Assembly: GCF_037153985.1 (NCBI RefSeq)
Contig: NZ_JBBAYI010000003.1
Span: forward strand, 406,854 to 470,853
Length of the DNA: 64,000 nucleotides
Direction: 5' to 3'
Source of the DNA: Emticicia sp037153985
GTDB taxonomy: Bacteria; Bacteroidota; Bacteroidia; Cytophagales; Spirosomataceae
Below, one piece after another: positions 18,220 to 26,631 of this stretch. Position numbers and translations under genes: made by a program. The notes beneath the pieces are model-generated. The model did no database searches, was not told where the DNA came from, and saw only the letters and a program-made list of their open reading frames with translations. Numbering within the stretch: the first letter of the stretch is position 1; every line of letters starts with the position of its first letter.

Positions 18220-18909
18220 ATGCAAAAAATTACAATTGCCATTGATGGCTATTCGAGTTGTGGAAAAAGCACGACAGCCAAAAGGGTGGCAAAAAAACTA
18301 GGCTATACTTATATTGATACAGGTGCCATGTATCGTTCCGTAACGCTTTATTTTCATCAGCACCTGATAACACTCACCAATGATAAAGAAGTCGAGAAAG
18401 CCCTTGAAAACATTCATATTGAGTTTCGGATGAATCCTAAAGACGGGAAAAACGAAACCTATCTGAACGGGTTGAATGTAGAAGACGAAATCAGAAAATT
18501 ATATATTGCCAATCAGGTAAGCGAAGTAAGTGCTATTGCCGCCGTAAGACACGCAATGGTAGCCCAACAAAGACGAATGGGTAAAAAGAAAGGAGTTGTA
18601 ATGGATGGGCGCGATATAGGCACGGTGGTTTTTCCGGATGCAGAACTAAAAGTTTTTATGACTGCCGACCCTTTAATCAGGGCAAACCGTAGACAGATAG
18701 AACTCAACGAGCGAGGTGACTTGGTTGATTTGGAAGAAATTATCGAGAATATCAAAAAAAGGGATTTTATTGATACTACCCGAAAAGAAAGCCCACTAAG
18801 AAAAGCCGAAGATGCTGTTGAAGTAGATACCTCTTATATGACACTCGACGAACAGGTAGAGGTTGTTTGTTTGTTGGCTCAGGAAGCCATGAAAAAAGTT
18901 TCTTCATAA
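18220..18909 (+). CDS. cmk: Cytidylate kinase
   Basis: The 229-residue enzyme phosphorylates CMP and dCMP. The P-loop is DGYSSCGKSTTAKR (residues 8-21), followed by the CMP-binding YIDTGAMYRSV, the core GRDIGTVVFPDAELKVFMTA and the lid RANRRQIE. Length and motif order are normal for the bacterial family. Stop (18907-18909) and the next start (18912) are two bases apart, so the FAD oxidoreductase is in the same operon. Confidence 0.95.
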   Translation: MQKITIAIDGYSSCGKSTTAKRVAKKLGYTYIDTGAMYRSVTLYFHQHLITLTNDKEVEKALENIHIEFRMNPKDGKNETYLNGLNVEDEIRKLYIANQVSEVSAIAAVRHAMVAQQRRMGKKKGVVMDGRDIGTVVFPDAELKVFMTADPLIRANRRQIELNERGDLVDLEEIIENIKKRDFIDTTRKESPLRKAEDAVEVDTSYMTLDEQVEVVCLLAQEAMKKVSS

Positions 18910-18911
18910 GT

Positions 18912-19970
18912 ATGCAAAAGCTCGATTACATCATTGTAGGGCAAGGTCTAGCCGGCTCATTACTAGCTTATGAACTATTAAAAGCTAACCGGAAAGTATT
19001 GATACTCAATGATGAATCCATTCCGACTTCGTCGGCAGTGGCTGGTGGTATCTTTAACCCCATTACTGGTAAAAATCTGGATAAAACATGGCTGGCAGAT
19101 ACTATTTTTCCTTATTCCAAACATTTTTATCTTGCGCTGGAGCAAGAAACTCATACTCATTTTTACCACGAAACAAATTTGTTCCGGCCTTATGCCAATG
19201 AACAACAACGCCGGCACTTTTTACAATTAACCGACGAGTTTGACTTAGGAAAATATATTCAGCTAATAGCTCCTAACCAATACGACGGCATCAGTAACCC
19301 GCTGGGGGGCCTTTATACTACCTCAGCAGGCTGGGTTGATGTACCGCTCATGCTACAAGTTTTACAAGAACTCTTTCTTGAAGCAGAGGCTTATCAAGCA
19401 GAAAAATTTGAATATCAGGCACTAAGTATTTCAGCCGAAAAGGTTACTTATAAAAACTTGCAGGCAGATAAAATCATTTTCTGTGAGGGCTATTATGCGT
19501 CGCAGAATCCTTTGTTTCAATGGTTACCTTTTAATCCGGCCAAAGGCGAAACCCTTATTGCAGCAATTGCAGACTACAACATCAAGGAAATTGTGAATCA
19601 GGGTTCATGGATTATTCCACTTGGTAATCAGCTACACAGATTCGGCTCAACTTATGTCTGGAATCAGTTAGACTGGCAAGCTACCAACGAAAGTAAAGAA
19701 GCAATTTTATCAAAAATTGATAAATTTCTTCTTAAACCCTATCAGGTAATTACGCAACAGGCAGGCATACGCCCTACCACAAAAGACCGTCGCCCATTTT
19801 TAGGCAACCATCCATCTCATTTAAACGTCTATGTTTTTAACGGGTTAGGCACTAAAGGAGTATCATTAGCACCTTACTTTGCACATGAGCTATTGCTTCA
19901 TCTGGAAAAAAATAAAGATTTAATGCCCGATTCTAACATTCGACGATTTTATTCGTTATATTCGTTATAG
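18912..19970 (+). CDS. FAD-dependent oxidoreductase, DAO family
   Basis: The protein is about 352 residues from ATG 18912, with an FAD-binding dinucleotide fold at the very start (IIVGQGLAGSLLAYELL) followed by AVAGGIFNPITGKNL. A C-terminal GIRPTTKDRRPFLG and NGLGTKGVSLAPYFAHELL complete the D-amino-acid oxidase (DAO) fold; this set resembles ThiO, glycine oxidase and the oxidoreductase half of MnmC. A start 45 bp earlier (18867) lies inside cmk and adds nothing family-like, so it is rejected. The two-base gap after cmk suggests co-translation. The substrate is not known. Confidence 0.85.
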   Translation: MQKLDYIIVGQGLAGSLLAYELLKANRKVLILNDESIPTSSAVAGGIFNPITGKNLDKTWLADTIFPYSKHFYLALEQETHTHFYHETNLFRPYANEQQRRHFLQLTDEFDLGKYIQLIAPNQYDGISNPLGGLYTTSAGWVDVPLMLQVLQELFLEAEAYQAEKFEYQALSISAEKVTYKNLQADKIIFCEGYYASQNPLFQWLPFNPAKGETLIAAIADYNIKEIVNQGSWIIPLGNQLHRFGSTYVWNQLDWQATNESKEAILSKIDKFLLKPYQVITQQAGIRPTTKDRRPFLGNHPSHLNVYVFNGLGTKGVSLAPYFAHELLLHLEKNKDLMPDSNIRRFYSLYSL

Positions 19971-20045
19971 GATAAAGCAAAACCCATAATCCAAGAAATT
20001 CAGTGTTTGAGCCGCCTTATTGTCGGCAAATATATACAGAGGGCT

Positions 20046-22367
20046 ATGAAAGAATTCTCTACTTATCGTCGAAGCGGTATACGCTTATTTATTGCTAGTG
20101 CTCTTATTTTCATAGGAATACATACGGCCTCTGCTCAGAACTATTTTGCTGCCTCACAGGAAGAATTCGGGAAGAATCGTATTCAGCAAAAAAGGTTTGA
20201 ATGGCTTACTATCAGAAGTAATAATTTTGAATTTAATTATTACAGAGGTGGTGACAAAATTGCACAGAATGCCGCCAAGCTCTCGGAAGGCGAATATGAC
20301 CGAATTACAGAGTTGTTGGGCTATACGCCTTTCACAACTATGAAGATTTTTCTGTACAACTCGCCCAAAGACCTCGCACAGAGTAATATTGGCCTTACTG
20401 CTCCTATTGATTTAGATGGCAGTGTGCTTAATCTTACTAAATCACGCGTGCAGATTGCCTACACAGGCAACGAAGAGACCTTCAAGAAAGAACTTATCCG
20501 GCAAATTGCCCGCCTGTTTGTATATGATATGCTTTACGGAGGCTCGCTGAAAGAAGTTTTGCAAAGCTCATTGCTACTAACCGTACCGGAATGGTACATG
20601 GCAGGGATTTCGGCCTACATTTCAGAAAACAATGAAGACCCTACCATGCTCGATCGTATGCGTGTGGCTGTTATGAAAAACAAGGATAAAAAAATAGCGA
20701 ATCTGGAAGGAAAAGATGCCGAATTGGTGGGACAATCTATCTGGAACTACATTGCTATGCGTTATGGGAAAGATAATATCTCGAATATTCTTAATCTTAC
20801 ACGTATTATCCGTACCGAAGAATCGAGTATCACAAGCACATTGGGGATTTCGTACAACCGTTTTATGAGAGAATGGAAAGAGTTCTACATCAATAGTGCT
20901 TATGCCGGTAACAACGAAAAACTGGAAGAGCCCGACAAAAAATCTACGGTATCGCCCAAGATAGACCTTTCAAAACCTAAAGAAAAACTTGTACTTGAAA
21001 AAGGAGAAGTAGATACCGATAATTATGAATTTGATGCAGAAAATATCATAAAGTCGTTGGCTAATGAAACAGCCAAAAATAAAACGGATAACCTCGACAA
21101 ACTCCCAACAAGACTTGGACGTTACAAAGAAACCCTAAAAATAAAAGGGCCATTTGCTTACGAAAATATTATGGTTGGCAATGATGTAAAGACCGATTTC
21201 CTGATGGACCCCGTGAGAAGAATGGGTTTGAGAGCTACACTGGTTTTAAACGATTTGCTCGAAAATCATAATATTAAAATCGGAGTTTTTGCTACACCTG
21301 TGCTTAAAAACCATGATATTTTTCTGGAATATAACAACAACGCCAAACGTATTGACTGGGGACTAGGTATTATGCGCCGTTCGCTATCATTTGGTGAAAT
21401 TGATAACCGCACATTATTTCTGTTCCGTCCGCTTAATATCAATGCCCCTGCCGGAGCCTTGTTTGCTGTTGACAGACGCCTCTATTACAACAAGTTTTCA
21501 GGATATGCCAATTATCCTTTCAATAAAAATATGCGTTTGGGTATATCGCCTTTTCTTGTAACTACTACTGACATTGACTTGGGCGAAGTTGGGCGCAAAA
21601 ATCTGAACTCGTATTATGTGGGCTATAAAGCCGAACTTGTTTTTGATAATACCACACCTTTATTCAGCAAGGTTTTATTAGGCTCACGGGCCAAAGTTCG
21701 TTTTGAACGCTCTTATAGTTTAACATCTAGCACCGAAAATTTCAGCCGGATGGTGGTTGATGCCCGTCATTATCAGCGAATTCTGAAAACCTTTATTTTT
21801 GCTGCTCGCCTGTCGTACAGTCGCTCACTAGGCAGCGCACCAAAAGTAACATTTCTGGGTGGTGTAGAAAATGCCATTAATCGTAGTGTTGAACTCCCTA
21901 ACGGGCAAAATGTAGGTGTACCCCGCGACTTAAGAGATGTTTTATTTTATGATTTTGCAGGTAGCTTAAGAGGTTTTAATTTTGGCAAGTTGTACGGCAC
22001 CAGCCATTTGCTTACTAACCTGGAATTACGCTTACCATTGGCTCAGTACTTTTCTAAAGGCTCCCTTACATCTAATTTCTTAAGAAATATGCAATTTGTA
22101 GGCTTTAGCGACATTGGCACAGCATGGTTTGGTAATAAGGGGCCGTTTAATCGTCAGAATAGCCTTAACACCGAGGTTATCGGCGGTGGCACTAACCCAT
22201 TCAGAGCTACTGTAACCAATTTCAAAAACCCATTCCTTATTGGTTATGGCGTAGGCGCAAGAAGCACCATTTTGGGTTATTTTGTAAAGGTCGATTACGC
22301 TTGGGGGCTTGAAGATAAAGAAGTAGGCAAACCTAAATTGTATATTTCGCTAGGTTCTGATTTTTGA
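20046..22367 (+). CDS. Outer-membrane protein with peptidase-MA-like N-terminus and BamA-like barrel
   Basis: The protein is about 773 residues from ATG 20046, where a signal peptide (LFIASALIFIGIHTASAQ) is in the right place; an earlier TTG at 20007 is the longer frame but less likely. Residues about 25-300 (QQKRFEWLTIRSNNFEFNYY, then LLLTVPEWYMAGISAYISE) resemble the peptidase-MA/gluzincin-like domain seen in Bacteroidota TolB-like proteins, but HExxH is not present, so proteolysis is unlikely. The propeller of those proteins is absent. The C-terminal part has beta-strand repeats and a closing LRGFNFGKLYGTSHLLTNLELRLPL, typical of surface-antigen/BamA-type barrels. A terminator follows at 22410. 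Confidence 0.7.
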   Translation: MKEFSTYRRSGIRLFIASALIFIGIHTASAQNYFAASQEEFGKNRIQQKRFEWLTIRSNNFEFNYYRGGDKIAQNAAKLSEGEYDRITELLGYTPFTTMKIFLYNSPKDLAQSNIGLTAPIDLDGSVLNLTKSRVQIAYTGNEETFKKELIRQIARLFVYDMLYGGSLKEVLQSSLLLTVPEWYMAGISAYISENNEDPTMLDRMRVAVMKNKDKKIANLEGKDAELVGQSIWNYIAMRYGKDNISNILNLTRIIRTEESSITSTLGISYNRFMREWKEFYINSAYAGNNEKLEEPDKKSTVSPKIDLSKPKEKLVLEKGEVDTDNYEFDAENIIKSLANETAKNKTDNLDKLPTRLGRYKETLKIKGPFAYENIMVGNDVKTDFLMDPVRRMGLRATLVLNDLLENHNIKIGVFATPVLKNHDIFLEYNNNAKRIDWGLGIMRRSLSFGEIDNRTLFLFRPLNINAPAGALFAVDRRLYYNKFSGYANYPFNKNMRLGISPFLVTTTDIDLGEVGRKNLNSYYVGYKAELVFDNTTPLFSKVLLGSRAKVRFERSYSLTSSTENFSRMVVDARHYQRILKTFIFAARLSYSRSLGSAPKVTFLGGVENAINRSVELPNGQNVGVPRDLRDVLFYDFAGSLRGFNFGKLYGTSHLLTNLELRLPLAQYFSKGSLTSNFLRNMQFVGFSDIGTAWFGNKGPFNRQNSLNTEVIGGGTNPFRATVTNFKNPFLIGYGVGARSTILGYFVKVDYAWGLEDKEVGKPKLYISLGSDF

Positions 22368-22409
22368 TAAAGACATAGGCTTTAAATACAACGATTTGAA
22401 GCAAATATT

Positions 22410-22439
22410 GAAAAACCCGTTCCTGCGAATGGGTTTTTC
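22410..22439 (+). terminator. Hairpin terminator after the outer-membrane protein gene
   Basis: GAAAAACCC with TTC pairs with GAA and GGGTTTTTC across a short CTGC loop, with one central mismatch. The right arm itself supplies the T-tract. It lies 43 bp after the stop codon. Confidence 0.7.
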
Positions 22440-22468
22440 TGTGTTTAACAGTTACATTATTTAAACGT

Positions 22469-23011
22469 ATGAAAGCGAGCAACATTAAGCAAAAAGTGGG
22501 TGTGTATAACCAAATAGTCAATTTTTTTTGGGCTATTCTGTGTTTTGCTCCGGTTGTTTATTTCTGCTACTGCTATATGTCGTTAAAAATACTTTATCTG
22601 TTTATCGGTATCAGCTTGCCTACAATGTTTATCCCTACGGCTTTTCTTCATAAAATACAGTTGAGCCACAATACCCACATCTACCATAAAATAGGCATAA
22701 GGTTCATTAAAAAATATACTCAGGATGGAGACCTCATTAACAAATTTATCAGAAGCCGGTACCCTGCCTATAAATACGTAGACAACAAACAATCTTTTAA
22801 AAAAGTAGTTGGGAGGTCTTATGTTAATGAAAGATTCCACTATATGGTTTTTGTTTTCTTTTTACTTGCAACTATTTATGCTTTTATCCATGGATTTATC
22901 TATGACGGCATTATTATGACAGCTAGTAATATTATTTTTAATGTTTACCCTATTTTTTTACAACAATATAACCGTATCCGAATCAATGCCTTACTAAAAA
23001 GGCCATTATGA
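22469..23011 (+). CDS. Small membrane protein, possible CrtO-like glycosyl-carotenoid acyltransferase
   Basis: The 180 residues contain two N-terminal hydrophobic segments, a basic cytoplasmic stretch (YHKIGIRFIKKYTQDG), and two C-terminal helices ending NIIFNVYPIFLQQYNRIRINALL. The combination of a Y/H-K-I-G-x-R-x-x-K-K motif and the NxYPxxxQxYNRxRI tail resembles the glycosyl-4,4'-diaponeurosporenoate acyltransferase (CrtO) family, short integral membrane proteins that esterify glycosylated carotenoids. The match is from memory of the motif pattern and is moderate. crtD lies 13 kb away. Downstream, a kinase-like gene starts 33 bp later. Confidence 0.45.
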   Translation: MKASNIKQKVGVYNQIVNFFWAILCFAPVVYFCYCYMSLKILYLFIGISLPTMFIPTAFLHKIQLSHNTHIYHKIGIRFIKKYTQDGDLINKFIRSRYPAYKYVDNKQSFKKVVGRSYVNERFHYMVFVFFLLATIYAFIHGFIYDGIIMTASNIIFNVYPIFLQQYNRIRINALLKRPL

Positions 23012-23044
23012 TAATAAATTTAAATCAACTACTGTATTTAAGCT

Positions 23045-24034
23045 ATGGCATACTTTCCTGTAATTACTTCAACACTTTCAGAAAATCACTTGAGTATATT
23101 TTTACAAAAACAATACGGACTCAGTTCAAAAACTATTTGTAGGCTTATAAAGACCGGAATTAACCATATTTATTTAGTAACCGACAACGCAGCAAAGTTT
23201 GTTTTCAGGGTTTACAGCCTTAACTGGCGAAGCAATAAAGAAATTCAGGAAGAAATAAGGCTTCTGAATTTGTTAAAAGATAATGACTTGCCTGTTTCTT
23301 ATGCTATTGCCGACACCCAGCAAAATTACATTCAAGAGCTAAATGCCCCTGAAGGAATGAAGCAAGGGGTTATGTTTTCTTATGCCAAAGGAGCTAAAAC
23401 ACTTAATTTTTCAGCAGAACTACACTACCGTATTGGGGAAATAATGGCACGTTTTCATCAGATTACACATAATTTCACACTAGAGCGAATCACTTATACT
23501 CCTGAAACCGTTTTAGTGAGTACATTGGTAAACTTCTGGCATTTTTTGCCGGAAGATAGCCCAGAAGTAACCTTTATCAGCTATGCACAGCAATATTTAT
23601 TGAAAGAACTAAGTCAGGTTAATTCGGCTGAACTAAGAAAAGGCGTTGTACATCTTGACATCTGGTTTGACAACCTCAATATTTATCAGGAAAAAGAAAT
23701 AACTATTTTTGATTTCGATTTTTGTGGAAATGGCTGGCAATGCTACGACATAGCCTATTATATGATGCAGATACATAGTACCGAAACAGATGAAAATGAA
23801 TACAAGAGTAAACTCAATAGTTTTTTGGAGGGCTATGAGTCTGTTACACCTATAAGTAACGAAGAGCGTAGAATTTTGCCTATGCTAGGGGTTAGTCTTT
23901 ATTTATTTTATCTGGGCGTTCAATGCCAGAGATTCAATAACTGGTCGAACGTATTTATTAATGATGTTTATCTGAAAAGATTTATAAATTTACGTATAAA
24001 AAGGTGGTTCGACTACCACAAATTAAGCCAATAG
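23045..24034 (+). CDS. Aminoglycoside-phosphotransferase-fold kinase (homoserine kinase/SrkA-like)
   Basis: The 329-residue protein has a protein-kinase-like small-molecule kinase fold. The N-lobe contains NHIYLVTDNAAKFVFRVYS, with the ATP-binding Lys in VFRVYS's neighbourhood. The catalytic loop is VVHLDIWFDNLN, with the Asp and Asn of the APH HxDxxxxN motif, and the Mg-binding Asp is in ITIFDFDFCGNG. Members phosphorylate homoserine, choline, antibiotics or proteins (SrkA); the substrate here is unknown. It sits 33 bp after the CrtO-like gene and its 3' end comes close to the AlkZ-like gene. Confidence 0.8.
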   Translation: MAYFPVITSTLSENHLSIFLQKQYGLSSKTICRLIKTGINHIYLVTDNAAKFVFRVYSLNWRSNKEIQEEIRLLNLLKDNDLPVSYAIADTQQNYIQELNAPEGMKQGVMFSYAKGAKTLNFSAELHYRIGEIMARFHQITHNFTLERITYTPETVLVSTLVNFWHFLPEDSPEVTFISYAQQYLLKELSQVNSAELRKGVVHLDIWFDNLNIYQEKEITIFDFDFCGNGWQCYDIAYYMMQIHSTETDENEYKSKLNSFLEGYESVTPISNEERRILPMLGVSLYLFYLGVQCQRFNNWSNVFINDVYLKRFINLRIKRWFDYHKLSQ

Positions 24035-24072
24035 CTTTCGTACTACTCCGCAAACACATAACAGCAACTATT

Positions 24073-25146
24073 ATGACCGATACCGAAATTATTACGCAAA
24101 GGCTCTATAACCAGCATATTAGTGTGCCTAAGTTTAACACTCCGCAAGAAGTAGTTACCTCAATGCTAGCCATGCAAGCACAAGAATATGCCATGGCTCG
24201 TTGGTCTATCGGGTTACGTCTTATAAACGCTAAAGATAGCGATGTAGAAAAGGCTTTCAACGAAGGTGCTATTCTTCGTACTCATGTGATGCGGCCTACA
24301 TGGCATTTTGTAAGCCCTGCCGACATCCGGTGGCTTTTAGCTTTGACTGCTCCGCGCGTACATGCCTTTAATGCGTATCAGTATCGTAAATATGGGTTAG
24401 ACAGCCATGTGTTTACCAAATGCAATGACATAATTATCAGGCAGTTAGAAGGCAGAAAGCACCTAACACGCACAGCCCTTAATGTGGCTTTACAACAACA
24501 AGGTATAATAACTGACACCATTGGTTTAAGCTGTATTATGATGCAAGCCGAACTTGACGGCATTATTTGTAGTGGCCCCCGCGAAGGTAAACAGTTTACC
24601 TATGCGTTAATTGATGAGAGGGTACCTCATGCCAGCCCACTTAGTAAAGAAGAAGCCCTAAGTGAAATGGCCCATAGATATTTTACCAGCAGAGGCCCCG
24701 CAACCATTCAGGATTTTGTCTGGTGGTCTGGTCTAACAATGAAAGAAGCCAGAGTTGGGGTGTCAAATCTGGCTCCGTACTTTATTCATAAAAAAGTTGA
24801 GGGACAAGAATATATCTATGCGCCCATAAATCCTGAAGCGGTTAATCATCCGAACCATTCTTTATTATTGCCTTATTACGACGAATACGGTATCGCTTAT
24901 AAAAATCGAGATGCCTTATTTCTTCCAAAGGAAAAAATAGTACAGAATATGGGTGAAACTTTTCCATTCAGCCGGGTAATTGTTCTGGATGGCAAAATTG
25001 TAGGCTCATGGCAATGTACTATTAGAAATAAAAGCATAGAGGTAGAAATTGCGCCTTATTATGAATTTAGCGAGCATGAAAATTCTATTATCAACGCTGC
25101 GGTTCAGCGGTTCAAAAACTTTATTGGCGACTCAGACGAAGATTAA
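24073..25146 (+). CDS. Winged-helix DNA-binding protein, AlkZ-type DNA glycosylase family (HTH_42)
   Basis: The protein has 357 residues from ATG 24073; an upstream GTG at 24004 lies inside the preceding kinase gene and is rejected. The family has three winged-helix domains. The motif LAMQAQEYAMARWSIGLRL carries the Q-x-Q pair (QAQ) used in catalysis by the AlkZ branch, which excises bulky or crosslinked bases. VMRPTWHFVSPADIRWLL and the C-terminal VIVLDGKIVGSWQCTIR are typical of HTH_42 proteins. In antibiotic producers this family gives self-resistance to DNA alkylators; in other bacteria the lesion is often not known. The gene begins 39 bp after the kinase stop and may be co-transcribed with it. 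Confidence 0.82.
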   Translation: MTDTEIITQRLYNQHISVPKFNTPQEVVTSMLAMQAQEYAMARWSIGLRLINAKDSDVEKAFNEGAILRTHVMRPTWHFVSPADIRWLLALTAPRVHAFNAYQYRKYGLDSHVFTKCNDIIIRQLEGRKHLTRTALNVALQQQGIITDTIGLSCIMMQAELDGIICSGPREGKQFTYALIDERVPHASPLSKEEALSEMAHRYFTSRGPATIQDFVWWSGLTMKEARVGVSNLAPYFIHKKVEGQEYIYAPINPEAVNHPNHSLLLPYYDEYGIAYKNRDALFLPKEKIVQNMGETFPFSRVIVLDGKIVGSWQCTIRNKSIEVEIAPYYEFSEHENSIINAAVQRFKNFIGDSDED

Positions 25147-25306
25147 CTTTAAATAATACCTGAGCCTAATTGACTACTCTAGTTAGTACTTAGTATATAT
25201 TAAGAAAAGGATTATCAATAAAACGTATAGCTCAAAACGTAATGTAACCCATAGAGACCAAAATTCATAAAGGAATACTTTAAAGAAGCTAAAGTCAGTA
25301 AAATAA

Positions 25307-25756
25307 CCGATAAATATTTTTTTTATCATCGTATTGTCGTTCTAATTAGCTTTTTTTATTGTTTTCTACAACAACCAGAAGCATCCTTCTGGCCATATAA
25401 AATCAACGGGAGACAACCGTACTGGAGCCGGTGATGGCGATGATGAACAAATTGTTGTATTGCTAGATTCATTAAGCCATCAATATCAGAGTATTGTATT
25501 TTTAGTGACCATTTATCAGGGAAAGGCAAATAACCAGCATTTTGGAATGCTTAATAATGCTTTTATAAGAGCAATTGATGCAAAAGGTAAAGAAATAGCC
25601 CGTTATAGCCTATCAAATGATAGCACCTATAACGTAATGTGTTCGATGACCTTTGCAGAAATATATCGTAAAGACAACACATGGAAATTCAGAGCAATAG
25701 GTGACCCAAGCCCCTATGATGACTTTAAGTCATTGCTTACAAAGTACGTAGATTAG
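25307..25756 (+). pseudogene. Decayed TerD-family gene (C-terminal half only)
   Basis: From 25346 the frame reads FFIVFYNNQKHPSGHI, then TGDNRTGAGDGDDEQ, SIVFLVTIYQGK, FGMLNNAFIRAID, IARYSLSNDS, FAEIYRKDNTWKFRAIGDP. This follows the C-terminal half of TerD-type stress proteins closely, including the acidic calcium-binding GDN-TG-GDGDDE segment. The N-terminal half (KG-x-x-I/V-x-L, GLGWD and DLD motifs) is missing. There is no ATG; an in-frame TAA lies at 25343-25345 and a further one at 25304-25306, within AT-rich DNA. A TTG at 25460 could start a 98-residue remnant but would lose the calcium site. I read it as a 5'-truncated or decayed terD copy; no other ter genes lie beside it. Confidence 0.7.
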
Positions 25757-25848
25757 TATCTCAGTCAAAATAATTAAAGACCTCATATAGTAAAGTAATA
25801 TGGCTGCTTTAATGAGTTGCTATTGCATAAAATATAGTTATTTTTACT

Positions 25849-25856
25849 TATATTTG
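25849..25856 (+). promoter_or_regulatory. -7 promoter element for the four-helix sensor gene
   Basis: TATATTTG matches TAnnTTTG exactly, 25 bp upstream of the start codon at 25882. A -33 element is less clear. Confidence 0.45.
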
Positions 25857-25881
25857 TATTAAATCAACTCAGTATTTTATC

Positions 25882-26550
25882 ATGAAATGGGCTTATAGTA
25901 TCGAGCAGAAAATAAAGGCAGCTATTATTCTGACAGTAATTTTTGTTTTTTTATTTATAAAGAATGTATCTGATAAACACCATTTTAATCAGTTAGGTGA
26001 TAGCTTTTCGGCAGTATATGAAGACCGCCTATTAGCCGAAAGCTACATTTATGAACTTTCTAACCATTTATCTGCCAAAAAACTACTTGTTGACGACTGC
26101 TCAACGCATGAGAACATTGGGCAGATAAAAGAAAAATTAAAACTTCATAATAATGCTATTCAACAATTAGTGGTTTCTTATGAAAAAACCAGATTAACCC
26201 CTACCGAAGAGGTTTTATTCAAGGATTTTAAGAAGAACGTTAGTAAAGGGTTAGAACTTGAGCAAAAACATATTTATGAGTCTGACTTTATGATGAATGC
26301 CCATACAGCCAGACAAGTTCTCGATGAGTCTTTTTATAGTTTATTAAATAACCTGAATCTGCTTTCTAATATTCAGATTTCGGAAGGAGAAAAACTCAAT
26401 AAAACATCCCAGAAAATTGTGTTAGGGTCAGCGTCTGACACACAATTCGAGCTTAGTATATTATTCGTTTTGGGAACAATCATTTTAATGCTGGTATTCA
26501 CCTCAAAATCAACAATGCCTAAAACCCCACAAAATCCTTCATTGAATTAG
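25882..26550 (+). CDS. Four-helix-bundle sensor-like membrane protein (4HB_MCP type)
   Basis: The 222-residue protein has an N-terminal hydrophobic helix (residues about 12-27, IKAAIILTVIFVFLFI), a periplasmic helical region of about 160 residues with long amphipathic helices, and a second membrane helix (LSILFVLGTIILMLVF) near the C-terminus, then a short cytoplasmic tail. This is the layout of the chemoreceptor-type four-helix-bundle sensor domain (4HB_MCP). No HAMP, methyl-accepting or kinase part follows, so it cannot signal by itself in the usual way. Such stand-alone versions occur in Cytophagales, and their role is unknown. It ends at a strong bidirectional terminator. Confidence 0.72.
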   Translation: MKWAYSIEQKIKAAIILTVIFVFLFIKNVSDKHHFNQLGDSFSAVYEDRLLAESYIYELSNHLSAKKLLVDDCSTHENIGQIKEKLKLHNNAIQQLVVSYEKTRLTPTEEVLFKDFKKNVSKGLELEQKHIYESDFMMNAHTARQVLDESFYSLLNNLNLLSNIQISEGEKLNKTSQKIVLGSASDTQFELSILFVLGTIILMLVFTSKSTMPKTPQNPSLN

Positions 26551-26593
26551 TTTTTAGTAGCAAAGAACCATTGAAGACATTAATTTATATATT

Positions 26594-26631
26594 AAACAAA
26601 AGGCCCTGACTATTTTCAGGGCCTTTTGTTT
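26594..26631. terminator. Bidirectional terminator between the sensor gene and glgB
   Basis: AAACAAAAGGCCCTGA (26594-26609) pairs perfectly over 16 bases with the arm at 26616-26631, loop 6. A- and T-runs are built into both arms. The right arm overlaps the glgB stop codon (26630-26632) by two bases, so one structure serves both convergent genes. Confidence 0.92.

Noticed and set aside
18867..18911. N-terminal extension of the FAD oxidoreductase
   Set aside because: It lies inside cmk, and the Rossmann motif begins right after the ATG at 18912.
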